Assembly: GCF_014297365.1 (NCBI RefSeq)
Contig: NZ_JACOQD010000002.1
Location: 963,910-1,027,909, forward strand
Source of the DNA: Winogradskyella echinorum
GTDB lineage: Bacteria; Bacteroidota; Bacteroidia; Flavobacteriales; Flavobacteriaceae
Direction of reading: 5' to 3'
Length of the DNA stretch: 64,000 bases
Shown: positions 51,131 to 58,937 of the stretch, in pieces
How the letters are laid out: every line of letters starts with the position of its first letter
Numbering within the stretch: position 1 is the stretch's first letter
Program-made: the position numbers and the translations under genes
The notes under the pieces: model-generated
What the model was told of the DNA's origin: nothing
The model's database searches: none
The model's input: the letters and a program-made list of their open reading frames with translations, nothing else

Positions 51131-52075
51131 ATGAAGCTTTATTTTATAGTTGCCTTTTTTTTTATTTCTCTAATTAGCTTTTCACAAGAGACATTACAAG
51201 CCGAATTATTTTCTGAAGAAGAACTCTCAATTAATAAACATATTGATGGAACTTTATTAATGCCCTTAAATTTAGATTCTAAAAAACCAAACTTAGCAAT
51301 TATAATAGCTGGTTCTGGTCCAACTAATAGAGACGGAAATCAAAATTTTTTAAAAAACAATTCACTAAAAAAACTAGCCGAAGAGCTTTCAAACAACAAT
51401 ATTGCCACCTTTAGATATGATAAACGCATCGTAAAACAAATTAGACAAGGTAATGTCGATAATGATATTATGTTTGATGATTTTGTTACAGATGCTTCAT
51501 CTGTTATAGATTACTTTAAAGAGAAAGATTTATACTCAAAAATATATGTTATTGGTCATAGTCAAGGGAGTTTAGTTGGTATGCTTGCTGCAAAAGATAA
51601 AGCCGATGGATTTATTTCCCTAGCTGGTGCAGGTCAAAATATAGGTAATGTAATTGTAGAGCAAGTTACTAATATGGCACCAAAACTTGGTGAAGAGGCA
51701 CAAAAAGTTGTCAATAAATTAAAGGATGGACAAACAACTACGGATTATCCAAATGCATTAGCTTCTGTGTTTAATAGCGATATTCAGCCATTTATGATAA
51801 ATTGGATGAAATACACGCCAACAGAAGTTATAAAAGAGTTAGAAATGCCAGTTCTAATAATAAATGGCACAAAGGATCTTCAGGTTTCAGAAAATGAAGC
51901 AAAATTATTAAAAGAGGCAAACGAAAAAGCGACACTCACAATTATTGAAAACATGAATCATGTCTTAATTGAAATTAAGGGTGATGATTTAGAAAACTCA
52001 AAGTCTTATAACGAATCGTATAGACCTACTTCAACTCATCTAATAATTAGTATTGTAGAATTTATACGATCTTAA
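51131..52075 (+). CDS. Exported alpha/beta hydrolase
   Basis: A 314-residue hydrolase with signal peptide (FIVAFFFISLISFSQ, cut near residue 19). The nucleophile is the Ser in VIGHSQGSL (about residue 145), the acid is the Asp in NGTKDLQV and the base is the His in NMNHVLIE. The IIAGSGPTNRDGNQNFLKNNSLKKLA segment forms the oxyanion-side loop seen in bacterial esterase-like hydrolases (Hydrolase_4 type). The substrate is unknown. Operator-like repeats upstream suggest regulated expression. Confidence 0.88.
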   Translation: MKLYFIVAFFFISLISFSQETLQAELFSEEELSINKHIDGTLLMPLNLDSKKPNLAIIIAGSGPTNRDGNQNFLKNNSLKKLAEELSNNNIATFRYDKRIVKQIRQGNVDNDIMFDDFVTDASSVIDYFKEKDLYSKIYVIGHSQGSLVGMLAAKDKADGFISLAGAGQNIGNVIVEQVTNMAPKLGEEAQKVVNKLKDGQTTTDYPNALASVFNSDIQPFMINWMKYTPTEVIKELEMPVLIINGTKDLQVSENEAKLLKEANEKATLTIIENMNHVLIEIKGDDLENSKSYNESYRPTSTHLIISIVEFIRS

Positions 52076-52100
52076 ATATTATTAAAACTTCCTATAAATG

Positions 52101-52131
52101 AAAAAGCATCCCAACCACGAGATGCTTTTTT
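52101..52131 (+). terminator. Rho-independent terminator after the hydrolase gene
   Basis: AAAAAGCATC pairs with GATGCTTTTT around a 10-base loop. Confidence 0.8.
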
Positions 52132-52262
52132 CTAACTAACCAACCAATGTAATGTTACGATTTTGTAGTGTGTTGCGCTGTGGCAACTATCATAATTTTC
52201 ATTACACTTAGTATATTACAAATGGCGTGCCAAACTTCATTATTTATTTTTTTTATAAAAAT

Positions 52263-52283
52263 TGTAACAAAACTGAGGTTACA
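52263..52283. repeat. Inverted repeat upstream of the SPFH operon
   Basis: TGTAAC (52263-52268) and GTTACA (52278-52283) are separated by 9 bases. The TGTAAC half resembles the ECF -35 element elsewhere in the window, but no CGTC follows at the right spacing. Confidence 0.4.
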
Positions 52284-52366
52284 TATACTTATATGTTATA
52301 TCTTTATGATATCATTTTAATATCATATTGATTTTTAATGATTATTAACCAATAAACTACAAGATT

Positions 52367-52447
52367 ATGACACGAGCATGTTCAAACTTTTATCGTTTTA
52401 AAAGAATGGTATTTAGCGAACTGCATGTGACATCTGTAAAACATTAA
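52367..52447 (+). CDS. Possible 26-residue leader ORF
   Basis: An ATG frame (MTRACSNFYRFKRMVFSELH and a short tail) ends 11 bases before the SPFH gene. It may be a leader peptide or chance; nothing else supports it. Confidence 0.15.
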   Translation: MTRACSNFYRFKRMVFSELHVTSVKH

Positions 52448-52458
52448 ACACAAAACAC

Positions 52459-53319
52459 ATGAAAGAAGAAAAAATCATCGTTCCGGCAAATGGCTACTTA
52501 ATGCTATTTATGTTTTTAATATTATTCTTTGGAAGTATTGTCCTAATTCCAATTACCGAAACAGGTTGGTCTGCTTTTGGTATAATAGCAGCTTTAATTT
52601 TAGCATTTGGTTTTTTAATGGTGCAACCAAATGGATCTAGAGTATTACTATTATTTGGAAAATATGTTGGTACTATTAAAAAAAATGGATTCTATTGGGT
52701 AAATCCTTTTTACACTAAAAAGAAAATATCCTTAAGAGCTAGTAACTTTGACAGTGAACGTCTTAAAGTAAACGACAAACTTGGAAACCCAGTAATGATT
52801 AGTACTATCTTAGTATGGCGAGTACAAAATACTTACAAGGCTGCTTTTGATGTAGATAATTATGAGAATTTTGTACGTGTACAAACAGATGCAGCTGTGC
52901 GTAAACTAGCGAGCATGTATCCTTACGATAATTTCGCCGATGAAGGTCTTGCAGAAGACATTACCTTAAGATCTAGTGTCAATGAAGTAAGTAATGCTTT
53001 AGAAAAAGAGATTGATGAGCGTTTGTCTATAGCTGGCATCGAAGTATTAGAAGCACGAATCGGTTATTTAGCTTATGCGCAAGAAATTGCTAACGCTATG
53101 TTGAAGCGTCAACAAGCGACAGCAATAGTAGCAGCTAGGCATAAAATAGTTGAAGGTGCTGTGAGTATGGTTGAAATGGCCATTGAAGAGCTCAACAAAA
53201 AACAAGTTGTAGATTTAGATGAAGAACGCAAAGCTGCAATGGTAAGTAACCTAATGGTCGTACTTTGTGGAGATAAAGACGCTTCACCTGTCCTAAACAC
53301 TGGTACTTTAAGTCACTAA
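52459..53319 (+). CDS. SPFH-domain (band 7) membrane protein
   Basis: A 286-residue protein with two N-terminal hydrophobic helices (about 13-31 and 36-53) and an SPFH domain (about 60-240): QPNGSRVLLLFGKYVGTIKKNGFYWVNPF, then LRASNFDSERLKVNDKLGNPV and VRVQTDAAVRKLASMYPYD. SPFH proteins form oligomers that organise membrane microdomains and proteases. It heads a tightly spaced operon of five genes. The Arg-rich HTH-type tail of flotillins is absent, so it is a stomatin/prohibitin-like form. Confidence 0.92.
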   Translation: MKEEKIIVPANGYLMLFMFLILFFGSIVLIPITETGWSAFGIIAALILAFGFLMVQPNGSRVLLLFGKYVGTIKKNGFYWVNPFYTKKKISLRASNFDSERLKVNDKLGNPVMISTILVWRVQNTYKAAFDVDNYENFVRVQTDAAVRKLASMYPYDNFADEGLAEDITLRSSVNEVSNALEKEIDERLSIAGIEVLEARIGYLAYAQEIANAMLKRQQATAIVAARHKIVEGAVSMVEMAIEELNKKQVVDLDEERKAAMVSNLMVVLCGDKDASPVLNTGTLSH

Positions 53320-53320
53320 T

Positions 53321-53503
53321 ATGAATCAAAAACAAATACTTTCTATAGGTATAGGATGTGCATTAGGCACTAGCGTCGGCACAACAATTGGAGCTGTTTC
53401 TGGCGATATCGCTATAAGTACTGTATACGGCTCAATGTTCGGAACATTTATAGGTGTTGTATTAGCATTAGTGGTATTTAAAGAAAATAAAACAGAAGAG
53501 TAA
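53321..53503 (+). CDS. Small glycine-rich membrane protein
   Basis: A 60-residue protein consisting mostly of one or two hydrophobic segments rich in Gly and small residues (SIGIGCALGTSVGTTIGAVSG and MFGTFIGVVLALVVF), like a glycine-zipper. It starts 1 base after the SPFH stop. It may pack against the SPFH protein in the membrane; this is inferred from position. Confidence 0.65.
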   Translation: MNQKQILSIGIGCALGTSVGTTIGAVSGDIAISTVYGSMFGTFIGVVLALVVFKENKTEE

Positions 53504-53504
53504 A

Positions 53505-53663
53505 ATGAAAGAATATAAAGTAGTAATACCAAAATTAGGTTTTAAAAATAGAACTCAGAAATATGAAGATCTTCTCAACCAATATGCAAGAGAAGGTTGG
53601 GAAGTAAAGCATATAGGGCAGAATTCTCCAATGATTATTTTTGAACGCGACAAAAACAGATAA
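53505..53663 (+). CDS. DUF4177 small protein
   Basis: A 52-residue gene starting at ATG 53505 and ending with a TAA that shares its last base with the next ATG (TAATG at 53661-53665). The sequence begins MKEYKVVIPKLGFK and contains the NQYAREGWEVKHIG segment, with the final IIFERDKNR, characteristic of DUF4177. Such proteins are tiny, soluble and of unknown function. It is the third gene of the SPFH operon. Confidence 0.8.
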   Translation: MKEYKVVIPKLGFKNRTQKYEDLLNQYAREGWEVKHIGQNSPMIIFERDKNR

Positions 53664-54172
53664 TGCGAATTTTTAAAGAAGAACAACGATTTAACCAATT
53701 ATGGCTCATCATACTTATAATTATAAGTACGATGATGCCAATTGGTATTATAATAGGAACTTACATAAAGAACCCTAAAAGCTTTTCTTCTATAGAATTG
53801 GTATTATTAATTGGTTTAATCCTATTTGCTTCTGGCTTTATATTTCTATTTAAGTTATCTACAAGAATAGACGAAAAAGGAATACATTATAAGTTCTTTC
53901 CATTCCATTGGAGTTATAAAATTACTGCATGGCATGATATTAATAAGGCCTATATACGAAAGTACGATGCATTAAGTGAGTATGGAGGTTGGGGATTTAA
54001 AGGTGGTAAGCTTTGGAATAAATCTAAAGGAAAAGCCATAAATGTATCTGGTGATATCGGAATTCAATTAGAATTAAAAAATGGCAAAAAACTTTTGATT
54101 GGCACACAGAAGAAAAATGAAGTTGAAAGTGTTTTGGCTACTTACAAAACAAAAATTAATCATGATGGCTAA
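53663..54172 (+). CDS. Membrane protein with PH-like domain
   Basis: A 169-residue protein with two hydrophobic helices (about 14-35 and 45-66) and a C-terminal beta-rich domain (RIDEKGIHYKFFPFHW, then ITAWHDINKAYIRKYDAL, then GIQLELKNGKKLLIGTQ) resembling the bacterial PH-like domain of DUF304/DUF3137-like proteins. It overlaps the DUF4177 stop by one base and the following Arc-like gene by 11 bases. The function is unknown; it is probably part of a membrane complex with the SPFH protein. Confidence 0.75.
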   Translation: MRIFKEEQRFNQLWLIILIIISTMMPIGIIIGTYIKNPKSFSSIELVLLIGLILFASGFIFLFKLSTRIDEKGIHYKFFPFHWSYKITAWHDINKAYIRKYDALSEYGGWGFKGGKLWNKSKGKAINVSGDIGIQLELKNGKKLLIGTQKKNEVESVLATYKTKINHDG

Positions 54173-54344
54173 AAAGAAAGCATTTGCATTACGTATAAAT
54201 GAAGACATGCTCAAAGCTGTTGAGAAATGGGCTGCAGACGAGTTTAGAAGTACCAATGGGCAAATAGAATGGATGTTAATGCAATACCTAAAAGAGCATA
54301 ATAGGCAACCTAAAATAAAAGACAAACCGTTAGATAAAAAGTGA
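54162..54344 (+). CDS. Arc-like ribbon-helix-helix protein
   Basis: A 60-residue protein starting at the ATG at 54162, inside the end of the previous gene. The sequence KKKAFALRINEDMLKAVEKW, then AADEFRSTNGQIEWMLMQYL, is an Arc-type ribbon-helix-helix DNA-binding domain, followed by a basic tail. A longer frame from 54099 exists but its first 21 residues are read through the previous gene. It may repress its own operon. Its stop codon lies in the left arm of the operon terminator. Confidence 0.85.
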   Translation: MMAKKKAFALRINEDMLKAVEKWAADEFRSTNGQIEWMLMQYLKEHNRQPKIKDKPLDKK

Positions 54345-54365
54345 TTAGAAATAATCACTTTTTTT
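54336..54365 (+). terminator. Terminator of the SPFH operon
   Basis: AAAAAGTGATTA pairs with TAATCACTTTTT around a GAAA tetraloop, followed by two more T. The left arm covers the Arc-like stop codon. Confidence 0.85.
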
Positions 54366-54408
54366 ATGCGCTTTTAATTTGGTATTTTGCAATTCTAAAC
54401 TAACTAAC

Positions 54409-55674
54409 ATGGAAAATCAACCTGTATTTACTAACGATGCCATTGTATTTGGCTTGTTGATGATAGCCTTAGGCTTTGTCTTTTTTACTGAATCTAAAAA
54501 AACTGGATTTTGGCATAAATTCTATCGCATTGTTCCTGGGTTATTGATGTGTTATTTAATTCCAGCTATCTTTAATTCTGTTGGTTTAATTTCGGATGAA
54601 ATTTCTCAGACTTATTTTATTGCAAGTCGCTATTTGTTACCCGCATCTTTAGTATTACTTACTCTTAGTATTGACTTAAAAGCCATATTCAATCTAGGGT
54701 GGAAAGCTTTAGTCATGTTTTTTACAGGTACAGCCGGTATTATTATTGGAGGTCCAATAGCCATTTTATTAATTTCAGCCTTTTCACCAGAATCGGTTGG
54801 AGGAGTCGGTTTTGATGCAACTTGGAGAGGTCTAGCGACTTTAGCAGGAAGTTGGATTGGTGGTGGTGCAAACCAGGCTGCCATGTTAGAAATTTATGAA
54901 TTTAACCAAGAACTTTATGGAGGAATGGTATTAGTAGATATTGTAGTTGCTAATATTTGGATGGCAATTATTTTACTAGGTATCGGCAAACGAAAAAAGA
55001 TAGATAATTGGTTAAAAGCAGATAACACAGCAATTGATGAGCTGCAGCATAAAGTTCAGACATTTAGTGATAAAATTACAAGAAACCCATCCCTTACAGA
55101 TATAATTGTGATTTTAGCATTCGCTTTTGGAGCTGTTGGAATTGCTCATTTTGGAGCGGACAATATCTCTTCATTTTTAAAAGACAATTTTGAAGCTGTT
55201 AGTGACTCCAAAAGTGCTTTATCTTCTTTTGGCAGTGGTTTCTTTTGGCTCATTTCTATTGCAACTCTTATTGGTGTTTTATTATCTTTTACTAAAGCTA
55301 AAAATTACGAAGGAGCTGGTGCCAGTAAAATAGGAAGTGTATTTATATATATTTTAGTTGCAACTATTGGCATGAAAATGGATTTAGGTAAAATTTTAGA
55401 TAATCCTGGTTTAATATTAATCGGTCTAGTTTGGATGGCTATACATGCTGGATTATTAATTTTAGTAGCAAAACTTATTAAAGCTCCATATTTCTTTTTA
55501 GCTGTTGGGAGTCAAGCTAACGTTGGTGGAGCTGCATCTGCTCCAGTTGTCGCTGCAGCATTTCATCCTTCTTTGGCTACTGTGGGAGCTTTATTAGCCG
55601 TTTTTGGTTATGTAGTTGGAACCTATGGAGCAATTCTTTGCGCAGAGCTCATGAAATTAGCTGCATCAGGTTAG
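54409..55674 (+). CDS. DUF819 family membrane protein
   Basis: A 421-residue integral membrane protein started at the ATG at 54409 (MENQPVFTND); ten further in-frame codons upstream are not used by homologues as I recall them. About 10-11 hydrophobic helices are visible. The signature segments are SWIGGGANQAAMLEIY and the C-terminal GSQANVGGAASAPVVAAAFHPSLATVGALLAVFGYVVGTYGA, as in DUF819/YjcL-type proteins. A transport role is assumed from the fold, but no substrate is known. Confidence 0.9.
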   Translation: MENQPVFTNDAIVFGLLMIALGFVFFTESKKTGFWHKFYRIVPGLLMCYLIPAIFNSVGLISDEISQTYFIASRYLLPASLVLLTLSIDLKAIFNLGWKALVMFFTGTAGIIIGGPIAILLISAFSPESVGGVGFDATWRGLATLAGSWIGGGANQAAMLEIYEFNQELYGGMVLVDIVVANIWMAIILLGIGKRKKIDNWLKADNTAIDELQHKVQTFSDKITRNPSLTDIIVILAFAFGAVGIAHFGADNISSFLKDNFEAVSDSKSALSSFGSGFFWLISIATLIGVLLSFTKAKNYEGAGASKIGSVFIYILVATIGMKMDLGKILDNPGLILIGLVWMAIHAGLLILVAKLIKAPYFFLAVGSQANVGGAASAPVVAAAFHPSLATVGALLAVFGYVVGTYGAILCAELMKLAASG

Positions 55675-55760
55675 TAATTTTAAATCTAAAATTAGATATT
55701 TGTGCATCTCTTACAACCAAGCATTTATACGAAGTTGTAAACTAATTATTAATACCAAAA

Positions 55761-56474
55761 ATGACAAAATTAAATAAAATTCTAAGCCTCATCACATTAG
55801 CATTAATTACTGTTTCTTGTAGTAAAGAAAAAGAATCCAACTTTACCTTAAAAGGTCATATTAAAGGTTTAAAAAAGGGAGTGGTTTATCTTCAAAAAAA
55901 TGGTGATTCTACCGATATTATAGATTTAGACTCTATGCAAATTAAAGGTGAACCAAATTTTAGCTTACATACAAATATTGATGAACCTATATTAATGTAT
56001 TTAAAATTATTTAAAAATGATGGAGCGGAACATTACATTCCGTTTTTTGCAGATAAAGGCGTTACAGAAATTAATACCTCTTTAAAAACTTTTAATTATG
56101 ATGCTAAAATAAAAGGTTCTAAGCAACAAGATTTATTAAATGAATATAAAGAAATGATAACTAAATTCAACAATCAGAATTTAGATCTCTTAGAGGCTAA
56201 TTATTTAGCACAAAGAGATAATGACACTATAGCTTTAGACTCAATAATTAGAAGAACTAATAGTTTAATAAAAAGGAAATATGCTTTTATTATTCAATTT
56301 GCCATGAATAATAAAAACAGTGAAATAGCACCATATATAGCTTTATATGAAATGCCAAATGCAAATCCTAAATACATAGATTCTGTATATTATAGTTTAA
56401 ATGATACTATTAAAAACTCATACTATGGAAAAAAATTGAATGAAGTAATTTCTAATAGAAATCCAGTAGAATAG
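55761..56474 (+). CDS. DUF4369-type lipoprotein
   Basis: A 237-residue lipoprotein with lipobox ITVSCSKE (Cys at residue 20). The N-terminal beta-sandwich of about 100 residues has the DUF4369 pattern: FTLKGHIKGLKKGVVYLQKNGD, then IDLDSMQIKGEPNFSLHT. A helical second half follows. DUF4369 is usually the N-terminal part of thioredoxin-like (AhpC/TSA) lipoproteins; here the thioredoxin domain and its CxxC are absent. It lies alone and ends at a bidirectional terminator. Confidence 0.82.
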   Translation: MTKLNKILSLITLALITVSCSKEKESNFTLKGHIKGLKKGVVYLQKNGDSTDIIDLDSMQIKGEPNFSLHTNIDEPILMYLKLFKNDGAEHYIPFFADKGVTEINTSLKTFNYDAKIKGSKQQDLLNEYKEMITKFNNQNLDLLEANYLAQRDNDTIALDSIIRRTNSLIKRKYAFIIQFAMNNKNSEIAPYIALYEMPNANPKYIDSVYYSLNDTIKNSYYGKKLNEVISNRNPVE

Positions 56475-56496
56475 ATAAGTTTAAAATAAAACCAAT

Positions 56497-56530
56497 AAAA
56501 AAATCCAATCTTAAAAGATTGGATTTTTTT
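56497..56530. terminator. Bidirectional terminator
   Basis: AAAAAAATCCAATC pairs with GATTGGATTTTTTT around a TTAAAA loop. It separates the convergent DUF4369 and 56551 genes and has A and T runs on both sides. Confidence 0.85.
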
Positions 56531-56550
56531 ATTAAGAGTATAAAGCTCTT

Positions 56551-56820
56551 TTATTTCAATTTGTTTATTTTTTCAATAAGATCTCTACCTTTAGATTCTA
56601 AATCGTTATTAATGGCTTTGAAGTGTGTTTTCTTATCTTCTACACTTCTATCATTAACACGAGCAATAAGCTCATCAAAAGTAGCAATAGCTTCATCGAT
56701 TATAGCTTCACTTTCCTTAGTTGGTTTTTCAGTATTACTTAATTCCCAAACGTAAACAGCTTCAATTATATCGCCTAATACGTAGTTTATATCTTTTTTT
56801 AAATCTCTTTTATTTGCCAT
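56551..56820 (-). CDS. Conserved small helical protein of unknown function
   Basis: An 89-residue soluble protein that is almost entirely helical and charged (NKRDLKKDINYVLGDIIEAV, then EAIIDEAIATFDELIARVND). No signal peptide or domain is recognised. It looks like the small conserved proteins common in Flavobacteriia, but its role is not known. It is transcribed alone, next to the convergent terminator. Confidence 0.7.
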   Translation of the reverse strand: MANKRDLKKDINYVLGDIIEAVYVWELSNTEKPTKESEAIIDEAIATFDELIARVNDRSVEDKKTHFKAINNDLESKGRDLIEKINKLK

Positions 56821-56925
56821 AATTTTATTAATTTAATAAGTTACACCTTTACAAGTTTGTTAAGGTGAATTTAGTTGCAAAAATACTAAATCCTTAGATT
56901 AAATCTTTGAAAACAATTCTAAGTT

Positions 56926-57897
56926 TTAAACATAAACTTCGAGAAGTTTAGCATACTTAGTATTTAAATTATATTTTTTGATTGCAGCAGGTAATAATAA
57001 TGTTTCACCTTTAGCTATAATTTCATTGGAAACCTCTGTTATAACTTCTACTTCACCATCGACACACAAATAAATTATAAAAGAATCGACTAAATTCTGC
57101 TTTTCTATTTTAGAATCTAACTCAATAAAATTAGTAGTGAAAAAAGGACAGCTAACCATTTCATTTGATACATTTTTACGTTTTTTATAATCTACTCTAA
57201 AGTTGTCTTTCATATTAAAATCAAACGCATCAATAGCTATGTCGTTATGCAAGTCTCTCTCATTTCCTTTATCATCTACTCTATCCCAATCGTAAACACG
57301 ATAAGTAACATCACTTGTCTGCTGAATTTCGGCCAAAAGCACTCCGGCGCCAATGGCATGTAATCTTCCGGCTTCAATAAAATAAGTATCACCTTCTTTT
57401 ACTCTATCAAAATTTAAGATACTAGTAAGAGTCTTACTCTCTAAATGTTGTAGGTATGTTTCCTTATTCATTTCTTGATTAAAGCCTACTATAAGATTAG
57501 AATCTTTATCAGCTTGCATTACGTACCACATTTCTGTTTTTCCTAAAGAATTATGACGCTTTTTAGCTAATTCATCATTTGGGTGTAATTGAATACTCAA
57601 ATCTTCCTTAGCATCAATAAACTTTATAAGCAATGGAAAGTTATTAGCAAAACGTTTATAATTTTTGGAACCCAATAAATCAGATTTATGCATTTCTAAC
57701 AATTCCTGCAACGGTTTACCTTTAAACTCTCCATTAGAAACAATAGATATATCTCCCGGAACTGCACTTATTTCCCAACTTTCACCTAATTGTTTAGAAT
57801 TAGAATTTTTATTAAGGTATCGGTGTAATTTTTCTCCTCCCCAAATCTTATCTTTTAGAATAGGTTGAAATTTTAATGGGTATAAAAGAGTTTTCAT
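56926..57897 (-). CDS. manA: Mannose-6-phosphate isomerase, class I
   Basis: A 323-residue zinc isomerase that interconverts fructose-6-phosphate and mannose-6-phosphate. The metal-binding residues are in LSIQLHPND (Gln and His), GKTEMWYVM (Glu) and AGRLHAIGAG (His), with the catalytic-loop segment TYRVYDWDRVDDKGNER following. It is the short class I form. It is the third gene of an idi-queD-manA run, 5 bases from queD, so it is co-transcribed with isoprenoid and pterin genes. It may supply mannose for glycans. Confidence 0.95.
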   Translation of the reverse strand: MKTLLYPLKFQPILKDKIWGGEKLHRYLNKNSNSKQLGESWEISAVPGDISIVSNGEFKGKPLQELLEMHKSDLLGSKNYKRFANNFPLLIKFIDAKEDLSIQLHPNDELAKKRHNSLGKTEMWYVMQADKDSNLIVGFNQEMNKETYLQHLESKTLTSILNFDRVKEGDTYFIEAGRLHAIGAGVLLAEIQQTSDVTYRVYDWDRVDDKGNERDLHNDIAIDAFDFNMKDNFRVDYKKRKNVSNEMVSCPFFTTNFIELDSKIEKQNLVDSFIIYLCVDGEVEVITEVSNEIIAKGETLLLPAAIKKYNLNTKYAKLLEVYV

Positions 57898-57902
57898 ATA
57901 AA

Positions 57903-58313
57903 TTATTCCCCTGAGTAAGTTACAAAGTTACGAGGTGTTTCGTAAAGGGTGATTTCTAAATGAAACTTAGCATCTAATTTTGCTTTTACTTTATTATAGA
58001 TAACAACTGCGATGTTTTCTGCAGTAGGATTTAAGTCCTTAAATTCGGGTACTTCAACATTTAAATTCTTATGATCAAAAGCATCTTCTACTTCAGACTT
58101 TATAATATCTTTTAATATTTTAACATCTATAACATAACCTGTTTCTGGATCAATTTCTCCAGTTACACTAGCAACTAATTCATAATTATGACCATGAAAA
58201 TTAGGGTTGTTACACAACCCAAAAACATCATCATTTTTCTCAAAGCTCCAGTCTTTTCTGTAAAGTCTATGAGCGGCATTAAAATGGGCTTTTCTATGTA
58301 CGGTTACCTTCAT
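57903..58313 (-). CDS. queD: 6-carboxytetrahydropterin synthase
   Basis: A 136-residue enzyme of the PTPS family that makes 6-carboxy-5,6,7,8-tetrahydropterin in queuosine synthesis. The zinc ligands are His in AHFNAAHRL and both His of FHGHNYEL, and the active-site Cys is in LCNNPN. ENIAVVIYNKV and the final EITLYETPRNFVTYSGE are also typical. It overlaps idi by 4 bases (ATGA). A close relative of sepiapterin-type PTPS is an alternative, but the length and motifs fit QueD. Confidence 0.93.
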   Translation of the reverse strand: MKVTVHRKAHFNAAHRLYRKDWSFEKNDDVFGLCNNPNFHGHNYELVASVTGEIDPETGYVIDVKILKDIIKSEVEDAFDHKNLNVEVPEFKDLNPTAENIAVVIYNKVKAKLDAKFHLEITLYETPRNFVTYSGE

Positions 58314-58834
58314 TTACTAATATTAATAAATTCATAAAACTTTTCAAAAATAATTTTGAACCAAGCCGTGTAATTTTCTGGATGTAAAGCCATATCAACT
58401 TTTATGTTTTCTAATGACATCCACTTCCATTCTGCTACTTCATCCTCATTAATTTTTGGTGCATCATTATAATTACCAATCATAATATGGTCGTACTCAT
58501 GCTCTGTTAAACCATTATCAAAAGGTGCTTTATAAATAAAAGAAGTCGTTTCCTTTAAATCAGTGACAAAACCCATTTCTTCTTGCAAACGTCTTTTACC
58601 TGCTTGTAAGTTTGTTTCACCATCGCGCTGATGGCTGCAGCATGTATTGGTCCACAAACCTGGAGAATGATACTTATGCAACGCTCGTTGTTGAAGCATC
58701 AATTCATTTTTATCATTAAAAATAAATACGGAAAACGCACGATGGAGAACTGCTTTTTCATGCGCTTCCATTTTTGGCATTAAACCAATCTGATTATCAT
58801 TTTCATCTACTAAGATGACTTGTTCTTCTGTCAT
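58310..58834 (-). CDS. idi: Isopentenyl-diphosphate delta-isomerase, type 1
   Basis: A 174-residue Nudix-related enzyme that interconverts IPP and DMAPP for isoprenoids. The catalytic Cys is in TNTCCSHQ, the catalytic Glu in LTEHEYDHIM, and the Nudix-like helix is RRLQEEMGF. It leads the idi-queD-manA run, sharing ATGA with queD. A TAATTTTG box (58846-58839) is 4 bases from the ATG. Confidence 0.95.
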   Translation of the reverse strand: MTEEQVILVDENDNQIGLMPKMEAHEKAVLHRAFSVFIFNDKNELMLQQRALHKYHSPGLWTNTCCSHQRDGETNLQAGKRRLQEEMGFVTDLKETTSFIYKAPFDNGLTEHEYDHIMIGNYNDAPKINEDEVAEWKWMSLENIKVDMALHPENYTAWFKIIFEKFYEFINISK

Positions 58835-58838
58835 AAAA

Positions 58839-58846
58839 CAAAATTA
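58839..58846 (-). promoter_or_regulatory. Predicted -7 box of idi
   Basis: TAATTTTG on the minus strand matches TAnnTTTG and lies 4 bases before the idi ATG, which would give an almost leaderless transcript. No TTG is seen upstream. Confidence 0.35.
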
Positions 58847-58880
58847 ACACCTAATGATTTAAAAATGGTAAACTAATTCA

Positions 58881-58914
58881 TAAAAAATAGCCGTTTAAAA
58901 AATAAACGGCTATT
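58881..58914 (-). terminator. Terminator of the adhesin-sprF-ompA operon
   Basis: AATAGCCGTTT and AAACGGCTATT pair around a 7-base loop; on the minus strand the stem is followed by a T run. It lies about 25 bases after the OmpA stop. Confidence 0.8.
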
Positions 58915-58937
58915 ATAAACTTTATTTAAATTAAAGA

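Noticed and set aside
52172..52187. GTTGC/GCAAC hairpin downstream of the hydrolase gene considered as another cassette-end element
   Set aside because: Only a 5-bp stem is shared and the surrounding sequence does not align with the elements at 19.5-22 kb.
54099..54161. Upstream extension of the Arc-like gene
   Set aside because: The first 21 codons overlap the previous gene in another frame and the ribbon-helix-helix domain starts right after the ATG at 54162.
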